This document shows positions 9,001 through 16,144 of a stretch of 64,000 bases of DNA, piece after piece. Position 1 is the stretch's first letter. The number at the start of each line of letters is the position of its first letter. Made by a program: the position numbers and the translations under genes. Origin of the DNA: Prevotella sp. P3-122 (GTDB lineage Bacteria > Bacteroidota > Bacteroidia > Bacteroidales > Bacteroidaceae); the NCBI RefSeq assembly GCF_002251365.1, contig NZ_NPJH01000038.1, positions 1-64,000 of the forward strand. Direction: 5' to 3'. Below the pieces are notes generated by a model that worked only from the letters and a program-made list of their open reading frames with translations, had not been told where the DNA came from and made no database searches.

Positions 9001-9431
9001 AGAAAGTGAACGTTGCCGAGGCACGCATCGTTGCCCGTCTGTTGGCTGAGACATGCAAGGAGTATGGCAGTAGCTTCTGTGCGGAGACAACTATTGGAGT
9101 TATCGTTCCCTACCGTAACCAGATAGCTATGATACGCCGCGAGGCCGAGACCTATGGCATTCCGCAACTTGCCGATGTGTGCATAGACACCGTAGAGCGA
9201 TACCAAGGTTCGCAGCGTGATGTAATCATCTATTCCACTACAGTGCGGCATCTCAGCCAGCTTGACTTCCTTACAGCCAACAGCTTCGAGGAGGATGGCA
9301 GGATTATAGACCGCAAGCTGAATGTGGCCATCACGCGGGCACGCAAGAAACTGTACATCATCGGTGATGAGCAGATACTGCGGCACGATGCCCTGTACGC
9401 CGCGCTTATCGATATGGGCAGTAAGGCCTAA
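6054..9431 (+). CDS. Dna2-like nuclease-helicase (superfamily 1, Upf1-like)
   Basis: An 1125-residue single-chain protein. The middle part has a RecB/Dna2-type PD-(D/E)xK nuclease: GRVDLMTSDFRLLVEQKSG (about residue 340-355, with D and ExK) then HYVQVLLYYGVL (QxxxY box). The C-terminal half is an SF1 helicase of the DNA2/NAM7/Upf1 group: Walker A GPPGTGKTS near 712, LTAYTNRAVDEI (Ia), VDEASQ near 829 (II), GDYKQLPAVV (III), RYQGSQRDVIIYSTT (V) and LNVAITRARKKLYIIGD (VI). It probably resolves or trims DNA ends or flaps during replication and repair. The gene stands alone, with only a QueD-like gene downstream behind its own promoter. The N-terminal 300 residues have no motif I recognise. Confidence 0.88.
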   Translation: MSHKTRRYTTSDELYGRVVTILDTASSDKSAAYRMMHEALLLVCQEGTVGCGQSFGNLFSQVDYLCRKLSIQRADAVAMQRMRRNTNHPPEAANVGDDCRALSVLVSAVFGDAIPSYLTPRLPRVYSNVKSVAAIDYRKLRCVVAGTEGYTMTAKADTDGEGLVLKVDFGNDQQQYLAKILTSGTQVNLIGVRKGEGEMFTADYIIVEPDYLLDISTIARCFTDYGHSPLAYLVGRMMPVANSQAILLGNYAGALLDDAVCGNVECDWKTTLWNNVREKALEYASCRDLNVKEQFAVAAARQASNIVQVADQLFGDESPFDRGKAMLEPSFVCEALGIQGRVDLMTSDFRLLVEQKSGANWNIQRQTPNSYGSFQKEDHYVQVLLYYGVLRHNFNLPSDKTDIRLLYSKYPLPGGLVVVSFYKRLLAEALKFRNRAVALDYMVARQGFQTVMPLLKTANLNEKGITDKLWTNYVRPQLEGIISPVTTLEGADREYFCRMMTFVFREQLYNKTGTLGQGNSIADLWNMPLEEKVETGNIFCGLTLDGMERSDESRGYDKLTLAVPDRLDTFIPNFRQGDMVYLYAYRGKPDVRKAILFKGTLAEMRTGTIVVCLNNGQHNADNFCVCPPSPDNTGTDSGTPIRYAIEHCGSDSSATAAIRSLHKFAATAQADRDLFMGRREPRRNAERCLTQSYNPSYDDIVLKAKQANDYFLLVGPPGTGKTSMALRFLVAEELTSSCASILLTAYTNRAVDEICGMLADNGYEFLRIGNEYTCDARFRNRLLSKRFAGGENLSDIRHAICEERIIVGTTSTLASRSYLFDIKTFSLVIVDEASQILEPDIIGLLCSARRPCDDGRQREMSRFILIGDYKQLPAVVRQDASESAVESGLLAGTGLRDCRESLFERLIRNERLHKRSHFTGTLSKYGRMHPDIAQFPNNCFYRNEHLTPVPLPHQTEPSPSPRVVFISSAEESPQGHPDAMSSEKVNVAEARIVARLLAETCKEYGSSFCAETTIGVIVPYRNQIAMIRREAETYGIPQLADVCIDTVERYQGSQRDVIIYSTTVRHLSQLDFLTANSFEEDGRIIDRKLNVAITRARKKLYIIGDEQILRHDALYAALIDMGSKA

Positions 9432-9466
9432 ATAAAAATAATCTATTATAAAATAGACAAATTCTG

Positions 9467-9498
9467 TTTGCATGCTGTCTGAATATGTGATACCTTTG
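9467..9498 (+). promoter_or_regulatory. Promoter of the QueD-like gene
   Basis: TTTG at 9467-9470, 20 bp, TACCTTTG at 9491-9498: a perfect Bacteroidetes promoter. Unusually for this window, the gene also has a strong Shine-Dalgarno, AGGAGG at 9533-9538, 7 bp before the ATG. Confidence 0.8.
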
Positions 9499-9545
9499 CA
9501 ATATCAAAAACAATTCATTAACTAAAAACAATAGGAGGTTTAATT

Positions 9546-10109
9546 ATGAGAAGTATCACAACATTCGATTTGCAGTATGCACACAGGTTCTACGGCTTCC
9601 AGGGTGAGGCTCAGTATCTTCATGGCCACACAGGTACTCTGACCATTGAGGTTGAGGATAGTGTCAACGAGGGAGTGAACATGGTTTACCCATGTAACGA
9701 GATACAGAAGATAGCATGGGATGTTCTGAAGAATTTCGACCACGCACTTGTGCTCAGGGAGGACGACCCACTGTTGCCCGCCGTGCTGGACGTTTACGAG
9801 AAGCAGGGCATCAAGGACGGACATCCGCGCAACACCATGAAGGGCGAGGCTTTCAAGACTGAGTTGGCAACAGCCTATCCCGACTGCCGTCTTGTCGTCA
9901 CCAAGGAGACCATGACCGTAGAGGGAATGATAAAGATTGTCTACGACCTGCTCAAGGACAAGCTTAACATTGCCAAGCTCACATTCACAAGTGGTGTCAA
10001 TGCCGCATCGGCGGAGTTTGCCGACAGAAAGCAGATTGACAGGTGCCCGCTATGCGGTATCTCCCTTGATGAGAACGGTGTGTGCCCGAAGTGCGGCTAC
10101 CGCAAGTAA
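9546..10109 (+). CDS. 6-pyruvoyltetrahydropterin synthase/QueD-like protein with C-terminal zinc ribbon
   Basis: A 187-residue member of the PTPS/QueD fold. Zinc ligands are visible: His in QYAHRFYGF and the two His of LHGHTG. FDHALVL supplies the Asp-His pair. The position of the catalytic Cys in E. coli QueD (four before the first HGH His) holds Ala: the sequence reads GEAQYLHGH. The protein also has an extra C-terminal zinc ribbon, RCPLCG and CPKCGYRK, not found in ordinary QueD. It may therefore be a side branch of the family and not the queuosine enzyme. Start fixed by the strong AGGAGG site 7 bp upstream and by a consensus promoter. The next gene, greA, has its own promoter. Confidence 0.75.
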   Translation: MRSITTFDLQYAHRFYGFQGEAQYLHGHTGTLTIEVEDSVNEGVNMVYPCNEIQKIAWDVLKNFDHALVLREDDPLLPAVLDVYEKQGIKDGHPRNTMKGEAFKTELATAYPDCRLVVTKETMTVEGMIKIVYDLLKDKLNIAKLTFTSGVNAASAEFADRKQIDRCPLCGISLDENGVCPKCGYRK

Positions 10110-10175
10110 ATGCCCTCAGGCACAGCGTCATGGTAAGCCGTAAAAAATGTTCCGCGGCTTAATTATGCCGAAAAA

Positions 10176-10207
10176 TTTGGCCGTTCCGAAAATAATGCCT
10201 ATCTTTG
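10176..10207 (+). promoter_or_regulatory. Promoter of greA
   Basis: TTTG at 10176-10179, 20 bp, TATCTTTG at 10200-10207. Predicted transcription start near 10212 gives a leader of about 115 nt before greA. Confidence 0.8.
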
Positions 10208-10238
10208 CAGCAGAGATTGATAGGAGAAACAGGAAACA

Positions 10239-10280
10239 GAATTCCGACATTGTGAAGAAAATGTCGGAATTCTCGTTTTT
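10239..10280 (+). terminator. Terminator-like hairpin inside the greA leader
   Basis: A perfect 13-bp stem, GAATTCCGACATT (10239-10251) with AATGTCGGAATTC (10260-10272), 8-nt loop, followed by TCGTTTTT. It lies between the greA promoter and the greA start codon, so it can end transcription early and release a leader RNA of about 65-70 nt. There is no upstream gene between promoter and hairpin for it to terminate. Confidence 0.7.
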
Positions 10281-10326
10281 GTTATCTCATTATATTAACA
10301 AGAAAACCTAAAAACACTTTTCGATT

Positions 10327-10794
10327 ATGGCTTACATGTCACAAGAAGGCTACGACAAACTCGTGGCAGATCTCAAACAACTCGAATCTGTGGAGCGCCC
10401 AAAGGCTTCAGCAGCTATAGCGGAAGCGAGAGACAAGGGTGACCTGAGTGAAAATGCGGAATATGATGCAGCACGTGAGGCACAGGCACATCTCGAGGAT
10501 AAGATTAACAAACTCAAGCTTGCCATAGCAGAGGCAAAAATCGTTGATGTCACAAGGCTTAGTGCAGACGCAGTACAGATTATGTCCAAGGTGGAGATGA
10601 CTAATCTCGCAACCAAGGCAAAGATGACATATACCATTGTCAGCGAGAGCGAGGCAAACCTCAGAGAGGGAAAAATATCAATTCAGACTCCTATCGCCCA
10701 GGGACTGCTCAACAAGAAGGTTGGCGACGAGGTGGAGATAAAAATCCCTCGCGGCACCATCAAGTTGCGCATAGACAACATAACCATAGCTTAG
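10327..10794 (+). CDS. greA: Transcription elongation factor GreA
   Basis: A 155-residue protein, the usual GreA length. The N-terminal coiled coil (about 1-75) carries the tip signature GDLSENAEYDAAREAQ, whose acidic residues enter the RNA polymerase secondary channel and trigger cleavage of backtracked RNA. The C-terminal FKBP-like domain ends with VGDEVEIKIPRGTIKLRIDNI. Transcription starts about 115 nt upstream and must pass a strong terminator-like hairpin at 10239-10280. The HIT-family gene follows 73 bp later on the same strand and may share the transcript. Confidence 0.96.
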   Translation: MAYMSQEGYDKLVADLKQLESVERPKASAAIAEARDKGDLSENAEYDAAREAQAHLEDKINKLKLAIAEAKIVDVTRLSADAVQIMSKVEMTNLATKAKMTYTIVSESEANLREGKISIQTPIAQGLLNKKVGDEVEIKIPRGTIKLRIDNITIA

Positions 10795-10867
10795 GCTTCT
10801 GCAGGCTTAAGACTCTGTGAGGACTTTAGGAATACAGCAATACAACAACACACATATTTTTCTTATT

Positions 10868-11257
10868 ATGACAATTTTCTCAAAGATAGTAGCAGGTGAG
10901 ATTCCGAGCTACAAATGTGCCGAGAGCGATAAGTTCTATGCGTTCCTCGACATCAGTCCCCTTGCTAAGGGACATACATTGGTAATACCAAAAAGGGAGG
11001 TTGACTATATCTTCGACATGGAGGACGACGAGATTGCCGAGTTCCAGGTCTTTGCCAAGCGTGTTGCCGTGGCTCTGAAGAAGGCTTTCCCGTGCCGTAA
11101 GGTGGCGCAGGTAGTGTTGGGGCTGGAGGTTCCTCATGCACACATACACCTCATACCCATGCAGAGCGAGGCTGATGTAGACTTCCGCAAAGAGCATCTG
11201 AAATTGGAACCAGAGGAGATGAAGGCTATTGCCGAACGCATTCTTGCCGAATTCTAA
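10868..11257 (+). CDS. HIT-family nucleotide hydrolase
   Basis: A 129-residue histidine-triad protein starting MTIFSKIVAGEIPSYK, the usual opening of the family. An earlier start at 10817 would add 17 residues not found in HIT proteins, so the ATG at 10868 is chosen. Motifs: CAESDKFYAFLDISPLAKGHTLVIP in the first half and GLEVPHAHIHLIP at about 100-112, the HxHxH catalytic triad. Such proteins hydrolyse adenosine phosphoramidates or dinucleoside polyphosphates in the cytoplasm. The gene lies between greA and a small helicase-associated-domain gene. Exact substrate unknown. Confidence 0.9.
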   Translation: MTIFSKIVAGEIPSYKCAESDKFYAFLDISPLAKGHTLVIPKREVDYIFDMEDDEIAEFQVFAKRVAVALKKAFPCRKVAQVVLGLEVPHAHIHLIPMQSEADVDFRKEHLKLEPEEMKAIAERILAEF

Positions 11258-11267
11258 TGTAGCGAAC

Positions 11268-11501
11268 ATGGGGGCAAGAAGTCAGCAATGGGAAGATAAT
11301 TATAATAAGGTGTGGGAGTTTGTGACGGCGAACCATAGGGGACCGTCACGTCACCACATCGAGGAGCACAGGATGCTCAATTGGATGAAGTTCAACAGGC
11401 GAAAGCTGAATGCCAATGTCATGGACGATGCCCAAAAGGAGCGTTTCCTGCGCTTGCAGGAGCTCATCCATTCTTTCCACCGTGTCAATCAGTATGAGTG
11501 A
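11268..11501 (+). CDS. Small protein resembling a helicase-associated (HA) domain
   Basis: A 77-residue protein from the ATG at 11268; an in-frame ATG at 11229 would overlap the HIT gene by 29 bp and is less likely. The segment WEDNYNKVWEFVTANHRGPSRH followed by LNWMKFNRRKLNAN resembles the helicase-associated domain repeat (W...F....G...P...L..W...QR), which is usually present in several copies behind helicases and is thought to bind nucleic acid. Here it stands alone as one unit. It starts 10 bp after the HIT stop, probably in one operon, and ends with a 17-bp convergent overlap with trmH. Confidence 0.6.
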   Translation: MGARSQQWEDNYNKVWEFVTANHRGPSRHHIEEHRMLNWMKFNRRKLNANVMDDAQKERFLRLQELIHSFHRVNQYE

Positions 11502-12045
11502 GCGTCTGCTGTGGCACCATTATGCGCCGTGCGAACTCCCATACTATGATGCCTGCCGTCACTGAGACGTTGAGTGAGTGCTTGGTGCCGAATTGTGGTA
11601 TCTCTATGCAGCCGTCGCAACTGTCGACGACATTCTGCTGCACTCCCTTCACCTCATTACCGAACACCACGGCATAGCCTGCTGCTGACGGCTCCAGCTC
11701 AAGGTTCTGTAATTTTGTAGAACCTTCGGCCTGCTCAATGGCATATACCATCCGACCCTGTGCTTTCAGCTCTCTTACTGCTTCTGACGTATCAGCGAAA
11801 TACCGCCACGTCACTGAATCCTCACCGCCCAATGCAGTCTTGTGAATTTCTGCGTTGGGCGGTGTTGCTGTAATGCCGCACAGGTATACGGCCTCTATGC
11901 GGAAGGCATCGCCCGAGCGGAATACCGAGCCGACATTGTAGAGCGACCTCACGTTGTCGAGCACTACGATGACGGGCAGCTTGTCGGCCTGCCGGAACTC
12001 GTCAAGGCTTAGACGCTCCATCTCTATGGTCTTGAGCTTCCTCAT
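11485..12045 (-). CDS. TrmH/SpoU-family RNA 2'-O-methyltransferase
   Basis: A 186-residue SPOUT methyltransferase beginning MRKLKTIEMERLS. The frame is open further upstream, but that part is arginine-rich shadow sequence inside sufE. Family motifs are present: VLDNVRSLYNVGSVFRSGDAF (motif 1, with Asn and Arg), VVFGNEVKGV (motif 2) and IEIPQFGTKHSLNVSVTAGIIVWE (motif 3, the knotted SAM site). It methylates a ribose in tRNA or rRNA; the target cannot be told. It is the third gene of a minus-strand operon U32-sufE-trmH, 11 bp after sufE. Confidence 0.88.
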   Translation of the reverse strand: MRKLKTIEMERLSLDEFRQADKLPVIVVLDNVRSLYNVGSVFRSGDAFRIEAVYLCGITATPPNAEIHKTALGGEDSVTWRYFADTSEAVRELKAQGRMVYAIEQAEGSTKLQNLELEPSAAGYAVVFGNEVKGVQQNVVDSCDGCIEIPQFGTKHSLNVSVTAGIIVWEFARRIMVPQQTLTHTD

Positions 12046-12056
12046 GTTTCTGTTTT

Positions 12057-12497
12057 CTATTGCTGATGGTTGTTGTTGTCGCCCTTGAGCGAGTATGCCA
12101 GGGCATACGACTTTATCTGCTTCACCATGGCGAGCAGGCCGTTGGAACGGGTGGGGGAGAGATGGTCTTTCAGCCCTATGGCCTCTATGAAGTAGAGGTC
12201 GGCATGCAGAATCTCGTCTGGCGTGTGCCCGCTCAGCACCCTTATGAGCAGCGCAATGATGCCCTTTACTATAAGGGCGTCGCTCTCTGCCGTGAATACG
12301 AGCTTGCCGTCGGTGCAGTCGCATTGCAGCCATACGCGGCTCTGGCATCCGTCTATGAGGTTCTGCTCGGTTTTGTATTTCTCGTCGAGAGCACCAAGCT
12401 CGTTGCCCAGGTCTATAAGCATCTGGTATTTGTCCATCCAGTCGTCGAAGTCAGCAAACTCGCTGATTACTTCGTCTTGTATCTCGTTTATTGTCAT
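12057..12497 (-). CDS. sufE: SufE-family cysteine desulfuration protein
   Basis: A 146-residue protein with the SufE fold. Cys51, in LIDGCQSRVWL, is the acceptor of the persulfide sulfur that the cysteine desulfurase SufS delivers; SufE passes it to the iron-sulfur scaffold in the cytoplasm. The remaining pattern (VFTAESDALIVKGIIALLI, then GLKDHLSPTRSNGL) is standard. The C-terminus ends in a polar GDNNNHQQ tail. It starts 8 bp after the U32 gene, so the pair is translationally close. No sufS, sufB or sufC gene is in the window. Confidence 0.92.
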   Translation of the reverse strand: MTINEIQDEVISEFADFDDWMDKYQMLIDLGNELGALDEKYKTEQNLIDGCQSRVWLQCDCTDGKLVFTAESDALIVKGIIALLIRVLSGHTPDEILHADLYFIEAIGLKDHLSPTRSNGLLAMVKQIKSYALAYSLKGDNNNHQQ

Positions 12498-12505
12498 AGT
12501 CGTTA

Positions 12506-13759
12506 TCAGTTGTTTTCAACTTTTTCTATTCGGAACAGCTTGTCGTTGGGGCGTACCTTTTCCGGCACGGGTATAGACACCCGCTGCCTTTGCAGCGCGC
12601 GTTCTACAGGCTTCAGGTCGTAGCGTATCTCATCGGCTGTCAGCCATAGGGCTCCTGTGGCATTGCCCGTGATGAGGAGCTTGTCGCCCAGCCCGAACTC
12701 TGATGCCTCTACGGCCACCTCGGCCACGCCGAGCTTGGAGAAATACTTTATCACCTTGCCGACGAGAACCTTGCGCTCGGTGGCGTTCGAGCCGTAGTGG
12801 CGGTTCCACTCGCCAAGCGTCTGCCCCTGGTAGTAACCGTCCCAGAAGCCGCGGTTGAACACTGTTGCGAGCCTCTGGTCCCACTCGTCCTTGCGCTCCT
12901 CGGTGAAGGTGCCGTTGATGACGCTGCTCACGGCCTCCTTGTAGCAGCTCACCACAGTATGTACGTATTCCGGTCCGCGTGCCCTGCCTTCTATCTTGAA
13001 CACCCTCACTCCTGCCTTCATCATCCGGTCCATGAAGCGTATGGTCTTCAGGTCTTTCGGGCTCATTATATATTTGTTGTCTATTTCCAGCTGGTTGCCA
13101 GTCTCGTTATCCGTGACGGTATACGAGCGACGGCATATCTGCACGCATTGTCCGCGGTTGGCACTCCGGTTGGCGTCGTGCAGGCTCATGTAGCACTTGC
13201 CGCTCACGGCCATGCACAATGCCCCATGGCAGAACATCTCTATGCGCACCAGCTGCCCGCTCGGTCCGCATACGTGCTGCTGTTCTATTTGGCGGTATAT
13301 CTCTGCCACCTGCTCCATGTTCAGCTCGCGTGCCAGCACTACCACATCGGCAAACTGGGCATAGAACTTCAGTGCCTCTATGTTCGAGATGTTCAGCTGA
13401 GTCGACAGGTGTACCTCCACGCCCCGCTGACGGCAGTAGGTCATCACGGCCACGTCTGAGGCTATAACGGCACTGATGCCGGCCTCTGCAGCGGCGTCCA
13501 CAATCTGGTGCATGGTGTCGATGTCCTCACCATATATTATTGTGTTGACGGTGAGGTAGGTCTTTATGCCGTGCTCCGAGCAGATGGAGGCTATCTCCCT
13601 GAGGTCATCGATGGTGAAATGGTTGGCCGAATGGGAGCGCATGTTGAGCTGCCCAATGCCGAAGTATACTGAGTCGGCACCGGCGTTGATGGCGGCAGCC
13701 AGCGACTCACGGGAGCCTACTGGAGCCATTATCTCGAAATCGGATGGTTGTGCGTTCAT
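12506..13759 (-). CDS. U32-family peptidase-like protein (RlhA/TrhP group)
   Basis: A 417-residue protein. The frame extends 53 codons upstream, but a TAACTTTG promoter box at 13772-13765 lies inside that extension, so translation probably starts at ATG 13759, almost at the mRNA 5' end. That gives MNAQPSDFEIMAPVGS, the normal opening. The U32 signature EMFCHGALCMAVSGKC is present, followed by NRGQCVQICRRSY, which contributes Cys residues. Bacterial U32 members RlhA and TrhP act in hydroxylation of 23S rRNA cytidine or tRNA uridine; older annotation as collagenase-like peptidase is less likely. First gene of the U32-sufE-trmH operon. Confidence 0.85.
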   Translation of the reverse strand: MNAQPSDFEIMAPVGSRESLAAAINAGADSVYFGIGQLNMRSHSANHFTIDDLREIASICSEHGIKTYLTVNTIIYGEDIDTMHQIVDAAAEAGISAVIASDVAVMTYCRQRGVEVHLSTQLNISNIEALKFYAQFADVVVLARELNMEQVAEIYRQIEQQHVCGPSGQLVRIEMFCHGALCMAVSGKCYMSLHDANRSANRGQCVQICRRSYTVTDNETGNQLEIDNKYIMSPKDLKTIRFMDRMMKAGVRVFKIEGRARGPEYVHTVVSCYKEAVSSVINGTFTEERKDEWDQRLATVFNRGFWDGYYQGQTLGEWNRHYGSNATERKVLVGKVIKYFSKLGVAEVAVEASEFGLGDKLLITGNATGALWLTADEIRYDLKPVERALQRQRVSIPVPEKVRPNDKLFRIEKVENN

Positions 13760-13764
13760 GGGTG

Positions 13765-13772
13765 CAAAGTTA
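13765..13772 (-). promoter_or_regulatory. Promoter -7 box of the U32 operon (leaderless start)
   Basis: TAACTTTG on the minus strand ends 6 bp before the ATG at 13759, so the transcript should have almost no 5' leader. This box decides the start codon of the U32 gene. Confidence 0.6.
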
Positions 13773-13878
13773 GACATATTTTTCGTAATATCATCCCTCT
13801 TTCCAAAGTTTTTGGACATTGCTGCTCCTGCATGACCGTACTTCATGCCTTGTACTTGTTTCATAACGTTTTTTTTCG

Positions 13879-13886
13879 TAACTTTG
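13879..13886 (+). promoter_or_regulatory. Promoter -7 box of the C1 peptidase gene (leaderless start)
   Basis: TAACTTTG ends 7 bp before the ATG at 13893. TTG at 13857-13859 is a possible -33 element. It decides the start of the lipoprotein gene and mirrors the divergent U32 promoter. Confidence 0.6.
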
Positions 13887-13892
13887 CGCTGT

Positions 13893-14915
13893 ATGAAGAA
13901 GATGGCTTTCTTGCTCATGGCGGCTGTGCTGCTGATGGGCGGCTGCGGTGCCGGCGGCGATGATCGGCACGATATTGAGGACGACGGTTACCGGATGGTG
14001 TGCAAGGTGAGGACAACGACCGTGCGCGACCAGGGTGACAGCGAGCTGTGCTGGGTCTACGCCATGCTCTCCACCATAGAGAGCGAGCGGCTTGCCATGG
14101 GCGACTCCGTGAGCCTGTCGGCCGACTATCTGGCCCGTATGCTCATTGCAGACAAGGGACGCCGGTGCCAGCTAAGCGGCAAGATGCCGGGCATGAGGGG
14201 CATGGCGCAGACGGCTGTTACGATGATGATGAGATATGGCATGATGCCCCATGGCTCATATCACGCCCGCGAGGGCATGAGCTACAGGGCACTGAAACGG
14301 AAGGTGGCGGTAATGGCACGCCAGAGAACTACATTCCGCAAGTTCGACACCATGCTTGGGGACTTGCTCGACCGTGAGATTGGGTATTTACCAAGGGCTG
14401 TCTATATGCTTGGTGCGGAATATACTCCTGTGGAGTTTGCACACAGTGTTTGCCTGCCTGATGACTGGATGGCGGTGACCAGCTTCACTCATCATCCCTA
14501 CGGTGAGCGTTTCGTTCTGGAGACTCCCGACAACGTGCTGGCCGACAGCTTTCTGAATGTAAGGCTCGACACTATGATGGCCTGGATAGAGCGGAGCCTC
14601 ATGCAGGGGCACCCTGTGTGTTGGGAGGGTGACATCAGCGAACCGGGATTCAGTATGGACAAGGGTACGGCTGTACTGGAGGGAATGACGCCACGCATAG
14701 ATAGCAGGATGCGGCAGCTGGCATTCGAGAGAAGGGAGACTACCGACGACCACTGCATGGAGTTGATAGGCATAGCCACCGATGCCAGGGGTAGGAAATT
14801 CTTTGTTGCCCAAAACTCATGGGGCATCGCTGGCCGCTATGGTGGTTATATACTGATGAGCGACAGCTATATGCGCTTGAAAACCATTGCCGTGATGATT
14901 AAGGCTGGCACATAG
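13893..14915 (+). CDS. C1-type (bleomycin hydrolase/PepC-like) cysteine peptidase lipoprotein
   Basis: A 340-residue protein. A lipoprotein signal peptide ends at Cys18 (lipobox LMGGC), so it is anchored in the envelope. Papain-family catalytic residues are all present: Gln47 and Cys53 in VRDQGDSELCWVYAMLSTIE, His287 in TTDDHCMELIGI and Asn308 in VAQNSWG. The His-x-Met-x-x-x-Gly and QNSWG context is that of the aminopeptidase C/bleomycin hydrolase branch, here shorter than the usual 440-450 residues and secreted rather than cytoplasmic. Start chosen at 13893 because the preceding 16 codons include the promoter. It probably trims peptides in the periplasm or on the outer membrane. Confidence 0.85.
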   Translation: MKKMAFLLMAAVLLMGGCGAGGDDRHDIEDDGYRMVCKVRTTTVRDQGDSELCWVYAMLSTIESERLAMGDSVSLSADYLARMLIADKGRRCQLSGKMPGMRGMAQTAVTMMMRYGMMPHGSYHAREGMSYRALKRKVAVMARQRTTFRKFDTMLGDLLDREIGYLPRAVYMLGAEYTPVEFAHSVCLPDDWMAVTSFTHHPYGERFVLETPDNVLADSFLNVRLDTMMAWIERSLMQGHPVCWEGDISEPGFSMDKGTAVLEGMTPRIDSRMRQLAFERRETTDDHCMELIGIATDARGRKFFVAQNSWGIAGRYGGYILMSDSYMRLKTIAVMIKAGT

Positions 14916-14988
14916 GAACGCACCGCTGTTCCGAACCCTCACGCCCACTCCCTCGCCGTGACAACTGAAATAAAAAGGGAGGTTTTTC

Positions 14989-15019
14989 TTTGATATTTCC
15001 TTTGTTTGCACTACCTTTG
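14989..15019 (+). promoter_or_regulatory. Promoter of trpS
   Basis: TTTG at 14989-14992, 19 bp, TACCTTTG at 15012-15019, 29 bp before the trpS ATG. Confidence 0.8.
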
Positions 15020-15048
15020 CAAAAAATACCAATACATTACAGACAACA

Positions 15049-16137
15049 ATGGGAAAGATTATACTCACAGGCGACAGGCCAACAGGCAAGCTCCATCTGG
15101 GACACTACGTTGGCAGCCTCCGCCGTCGCGTACAGTTGCAGAATGCCGGCGATTTCGACAAGATGTTCGTCTTTATGGCCGATGTGCAGGCTCTCACCGA
15201 TAATGCCGACAATCCGGAGAAGATTAGGCAGAACATCATTGAGGTGGCTCTCGACTACCTCGCAGCAGGCCTCGACCCAGAGAAATGTACTCTGTTCATA
15301 CAAAGTCAGATTCCTGAGCTCGCTGAGCTGACAACATACCTCATGAACCTCATCACGGTGAGTCGCGTGCAGCGCAACCCAACTGTTAAGACAGAGATAA
15401 AGATGCGCAACTTCGAGGCTAACATTCCGCTCGGCTTCTTTTGCTACCCTGTGTCGCAGGCTGCCGACATAACGCTCTTCAAGGCTACCACCGTGCCTGC
15501 CGGCGAGGACCAGGAGCCGATGCTGGAGGTGACAAGGGAGCTTGTGCGCCGCTTCAACCAGACTTACGCCCCTATACTCGTTGAGCCGGAGATTATGCTG
15601 CCCGAATGTGCTACGGCACGAAGGCTGCCGGGTACGGACGGAAAGGAGAAGATGAGCAAGAGCCTCGGCAACTGCATATACCTCAGTGACTCGGAGAAAG
15701 ACGTATGGAAGAAAGTCAAGAAGATGTCCAACGGTGAGCCGAGAATGAGCATGGATGAGCCCGGACACCTGGAGGGCAACGCTGTGTTCACTTACATGGA
15801 GGCGTTCTGCTGTGATGAGGACTTCGCCAACTACTGGCCGGAGTTCAAGAACCTCGACGAGCTGAAGGCGCAGTATGTGCAGGGGGGTATCGGCGACGGA
15901 ACATGCAAGAAGTTCCTCAATACGGTACTCAACAACATGCTTGAGCCTATGAGGCAAAGAAGGCACGAGCTGGAGAAGGATATTCCCGAAATATACAATA
16001 TCCTGCGCAAGGGCACGGAGAAGGCCAGGGAGACAGCGGCACAGACCATGGACGAGGTGAGGAAGGCCATGCAAATAGACTATTTCAACGATGCCGAGCT
16101 GATAAGGCAGCAGGCTGAGAGGTTCAGAGGAGAGTGA
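15049..16137 (+). CDS. trpS: Tryptophanyl-tRNA synthetase
   Basis: A 362-residue class I aminoacyl-tRNA synthetase that charges tRNA-Trp in the cytoplasm. The ATP-binding HIGH box appears as GKLHLGHYVGS near residue 15, and the KMSKS loop as GKEKMSKSLGN near 205. The tryptophan-pocket segment GEDQEPMLEVTREL and the class marker FVFMADVQALTD are present. The length is slightly above the usual 330-340 because of a C-terminal extension. The HAD phosphatase gene follows after 7 bp, so the two form an operon under the trpS promoter. A 508-codon reading frame on the opposite strand is an artefact of codon bias. Confidence 0.97.
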   Translation: MGKIILTGDRPTGKLHLGHYVGSLRRRVQLQNAGDFDKMFVFMADVQALTDNADNPEKIRQNIIEVALDYLAAGLDPEKCTLFIQSQIPELAELTTYLMNLITVSRVQRNPTVKTEIKMRNFEANIPLGFFCYPVSQAADITLFKATTVPAGEDQEPMLEVTRELVRRFNQTYAPILVEPEIMLPECATARRLPGTDGKEKMSKSLGNCIYLSDSEKDVWKKVKKMSNGEPRMSMDEPGHLEGNAVFTYMEAFCCDEDFANYWPEFKNLDELKAQYVQGGIGDGTCKKFLNTVLNNMLEPMRQRRHELEKDIPEIYNILRKGTEKARETAAQTMDEVRKAMQIDYFNDAELIRQQAERFRGE

Positions 16138-16144
16138 GCTGCTG

